This document shows, in pieces, positions 3,482 to 5,475 of a stretch of 5,475 nucleotides of DNA. The DNA lies in the NCBI GenBank assembly GCA_002495535.1, contig DAFX01000086.1:1-5475 (forward strand), read 5' to 3'. Within the stretch, counting starts at the first letter, position 1. Each line of letters opens with the position of its first letter. The notes under the pieces were generated by a model. It made no database searches, was not told the origin of the DNA, and saw only the letters and a program-made list of their open reading frames with translations. A program made the position numbers and the translations under genes. This DNA is from Euryarchaeota archaeon UBA433. Lineage in GTDB: Archaea; Thermoplasmatota; Poseidoniia; Poseidoniales; Poseidoniaceae.

Positions 3482-5404
3482 ATGGACGAAACCGAACAGG
3501 ATTCGCCCGATGAGGCCGCTGTTGAACGGGGTCATAACCGTCAACCAATTGTGTCCGTACTCGGCCATGTCGACCACGGTAAAACCAGCGTGCTGGATTT
3601 AGTTCGTTCCGTTGGAAGCGAACGCCAAGCAAGCGTCATGGATAGGGAAGCTGGTGGAATCACCCAGCACATCGGGGCCACTGAAGTCCCTGCTGATGTG
3701 CTCAACAAAACCTGTGAAGCAATGCTTGGCGGTAAGAAATTCAAATCACCAGGACTGCTTTTCATTGACACTCCTGGCCATCATTCGTTTGTCAGTTTAC
3801 GAAACCGAGGAGGCTCGGTTGCGGACATTGCAGTTCTTGTTGTCGATGTGATGGAGGGCCTTCAGCCTCAAACGATTGAAAGCCTCCAAACTTTGAAAGA
3901 AACCAAAACGCCGTTTGTGATCGCAGGAAACAAAGTCGATCGGATACATGGATGGCACACGAAACGTGGTCGTTCATTCATGGAATCGTTCAAAGATCAA
4001 CGCGAAGATGTTCGCTCCCTGTTTGAAGACCGGTATTGGAAACTGCTCGGTCAATTTTCTGAACACGGGTTCAACATCGAACGCTACGATCAAATTCGAG
4101 ATTTTCGATCAAACGTGGCGCTTGTTCCAATGTCAGCAAAAGATGGAGAGGGGTTACAAGACCTCCTCGCGGTCACCGTCGGCCTTGCCGAACGGTTCCT
4201 AGAAGACAGGTTGACCGATACATTAGGGGCGCCTGAAGGAACAGTTTTGGAAATGCGAGACGAAATTGGGATGGGTAAAACAATCGATGTGATCCTCTAC
4301 CGTGGTGATCTCAAAATTGGTGACACCATCATGCTCGCAGCCAACGATGGTCCATTTTCAACCCACATCAAGGGCCTCAAGCGCCCTAAGGGCATGTCTG
4401 AGATGAGGGATGCTGGCAAACGCTGGGTCAATTTTGACAGTGTGGAAGCAGCCTGTGGAGTCAAGATTGTGGCACCTAAATTGGAGCAAACAATCGCAGG
4501 AACTACGCTCTATCGCGCCAACACCTCTGAAGAAAAAGAGCATGCAGAGGCTGCAATCCGACAAGAATGGCGTGCTATTTTCGACACGATGCCGATCATG
4601 TGCTCAAAATGCAACGAAGTGTTTCCCCGTCAAGAATTCAAAGCCCACACAAAGAAAGGCGCCTGCAGAGGAGCAGAAGAAGAACGCAAAGGTGTGGTCA
4701 TCAAAGCGGATACGGTCGGCGGCTTGGAAGCCCTTGGGTTCGAATTGGCCAAACTCAAAATCCCGGTCCGCCAAGCAACCGTTGGACCTGTGAACAAGCG
4801 TGACATATTGATGGCGAAATCAGCCCAAGATCCGCTCAACAAGGTGATCCTTGGATTCTCGGTCAAAGGCAACACCGAGGTCGCAGATGCTCTGAACGCT
4901 GATGATTCTGAAATCAAATTTTTCTCTGGTAGCATCATTTACCACATCCTAGATGCGTACGAAGAATGGCGTGAACAAACGGCAGAAAAAATGGCTGCTG
5001 CATTACGCGAGTCGCTCGTGTACCCGGGGCGCTTGCTTTACCTCAAAGACCACACCTTCCGAGCCAAAGGTCCTGCAATTGTGGGCATGAGAGTGGTGGG
5101 CGGTCGAGTTCACGTTGGGCAACGTTTGATGAAAATGGACGGGACACCAGTCGGCCAAATCAAGAGCTTGCGAACCCGATCTTCTGAGGACGTGAAAGAA
5201 GCAAATCAGGGCGATGAAGTTGCTGTCGCCATACAAGGGCCAACAGTAGGACGACACATTGAGGAATTGGATGAATTCTATGTGGACGTCCCTGAATCCC
5301 ATGCAAAGCGGTTAAAGAAAATCGACTTGAATCCGATTGAACAAGAGATTTTGGACGAGTTGATCCGTTTGCATCGGAAGGAAAATCACTTCTGGGGACG
5401 CTAA
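3482..5404 (+). CDS. infB: Translation initiation factor aIF5B (IF2-like GTPase) with an inserted zinc-finger-like module
   Basis: This GTPase promotes ribosomal subunit joining and acts on initiator tRNA. It has 640 residues; archaeal members are usually about 600. The G domain (about 22-240) has G1 GHVDHGKT (28-35), switch-I GGITQHIGA (58-66), G3 DTPGHH (96-101, catalytic His100), G4 NKVD (150-153) and G5 SAK (218-220). Domain II is about 248-345 (GTVLEMRDEIGMGKTIDVIL), domain III about 405-485 (VVIKADTVGGLEALG), then a long helix (EEWREQTAEKMAAALRE) and domain IV, about 515-605. An acidic tail of about 20 residues precedes the G domain. Between domains II and III an insertion (about 371-398) carries Cys374, Cys377, His389 and Cys395 with Phe381 and Phe386, resembling a C2HC zinc finger. 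Residue 101 is His where archaeal and eukaryotic relatives usually have Glu. The frame is intact. Translation starts at ATG 3482 behind GAGGTGA. Confidence 0.96.
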   Translation: MDETEQDSPDEAAVERGHNRQPIVSVLGHVDHGKTSVLDLVRSVGSERQASVMDREAGGITQHIGATEVPADVLNKTCEAMLGGKKFKSPGLLFIDTPGHHSFVSLRNRGGSVADIAVLVVDVMEGLQPQTIESLQTLKETKTPFVIAGNKVDRIHGWHTKRGRSFMESFKDQREDVRSLFEDRYWKLLGQFSEHGFNIERYDQIRDFRSNVALVPMSAKDGEGLQDLLAVTVGLAERFLEDRLTDTLGAPEGTVLEMRDEIGMGKTIDVILYRGDLKIGDTIMLAANDGPFSTHIKGLKRPKGMSEMRDAGKRWVNFDSVEAACGVKIVAPKLEQTIAGTTLYRANTSEEKEHAEAAIRQEWRAIFDTMPIMCSKCNEVFPRQEFKAHTKKGACRGAEEERKGVVIKADTVGGLEALGFELAKLKIPVRQATVGPVNKRDILMAKSAQDPLNKVILGFSVKGNTEVADALNADDSEIKFFSGSIIYHILDAYEEWREQTAEKMAAALRESLVYPGRLLYLKDHTFRAKGPAIVGMRVVGGRVHVGQRLMKMDGTPVGQIKSLRTRSSEDVKEANQGDEVAVAIQGPTVGRHIEELDEFYVDVPESHAKRLKKIDLNPIEQEILDELIRLHRKENHFWGR

Positions 5405-5426
5405 AACGCTCCGTATTGTCATCAAT

Positions 5427-5447
5427 TTGGTTGACTGTTGGTTGACT
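5427..5447. repeat. Tandem 10-bp direct repeat downstream of aIF5B
   Basis: TTGGTTGACT occurs exactly twice, at 5427-5436 and 5438-5447, separated by one G, so the period is 11 bp, about one helical turn. It is 23 bp after the aIF5B stop and about 18 bp before a TATA-like element. The position suggests a binding site for a regulator of the next gene, but chance duplication is possible. Confidence 0.5.
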
Positions 5448-5464
5448 TGCGACCCCCTCACATT

Positions 5465-5472
5465 CATATATG
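5465..5472 (+). promoter_or_regulatory. TATA-like element at the window end
   Basis: CATATATG (5465-5472) is a palindromic, TATA-like sequence close to the window edge. It may be the promoter of a gene outside the window, on either strand. The embedded ATG has no Shine-Dalgarno before it and is a poor start candidate. Confidence 0.35.
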
Positions 5473-5475
5473 GAA

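Noticed and set aside
3201..3632. 143-residue minus-strand frame opposite ndk and the aIF5B start
   Set aside because: Antisense to two strongly conserved genes, with no recognisable domain or start signal.
1..5475. Mobile element, CRISPR or defence system
   Set aside because: No transposase, integrase, terminal inverted repeats or regularly spaced repeats were seen; the gene content is core housekeeping.

Overview
This is an archaeal chromosomal window, almost certainly from a euryarchaeote. It encodes proteins found in archaea and eukaryotes but not in typical bacteria: L7Ae, S28e, L24e and an aIF5B-type initiation factor. Several start regions have TATA-like promoter elements, and the tRNA gene does not encode its CCA end. 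GC content is moderate, intergenic spaces are short, and most starts have a GAGGTGA/GGTGA Shine-Dalgarno sequence. The style fits an uncultivated marine lineage such as Marine Group II (Poseidoniales). That placement is my inference and is not shown by any marker here.

Layout, all genes on the + strand: (1) a protein with two PRC-barrel-like halves (88-687), behind a TATA box; (2) an intronless tRNA-Ile(GAU) (764-837), preceded by an inverted repeat; (3) ribose-phosphate pyrophosphokinase (982-1926), followed by a hairpin/oligo-T element; (4) a translation cluster of L7Ae (2074-2445), S28e (2470-2694), L24e (2700-2888), nucleoside diphosphate kinase (3003-3449) and aIF5B (3482-5404). A good TATA box at 2016-2022 serves the cluster. 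The window ends with a tandem 10-bp repeat and another TATA-like element, probably the control region of the next gene.

The L7Ae-S28e-L24e-Ndk-aIF5B order is a familiar euryarchaeal arrangement. It joins ribosomal and K-turn-binding proteins, nucleotide balancing (Ndk makes GTP, Prs makes PRPP for nucleotide synthesis) and the GTPase that joins ribosomal subunits. The operon itself is not new.

The unusual content lies inside the conserved proteins. aIF5B carries an insertion of about 28 residues between domains II and III with a C-x2-C-x11-H-x5-C pattern, which looks like a small zinc finger. L24e has lost three of the four zinc-ribbon cysteines of typical archaeal L24e and resembles the eukaryotic form at those sites. 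I see no mobile element, CRISPR array, defence system or broken gene.
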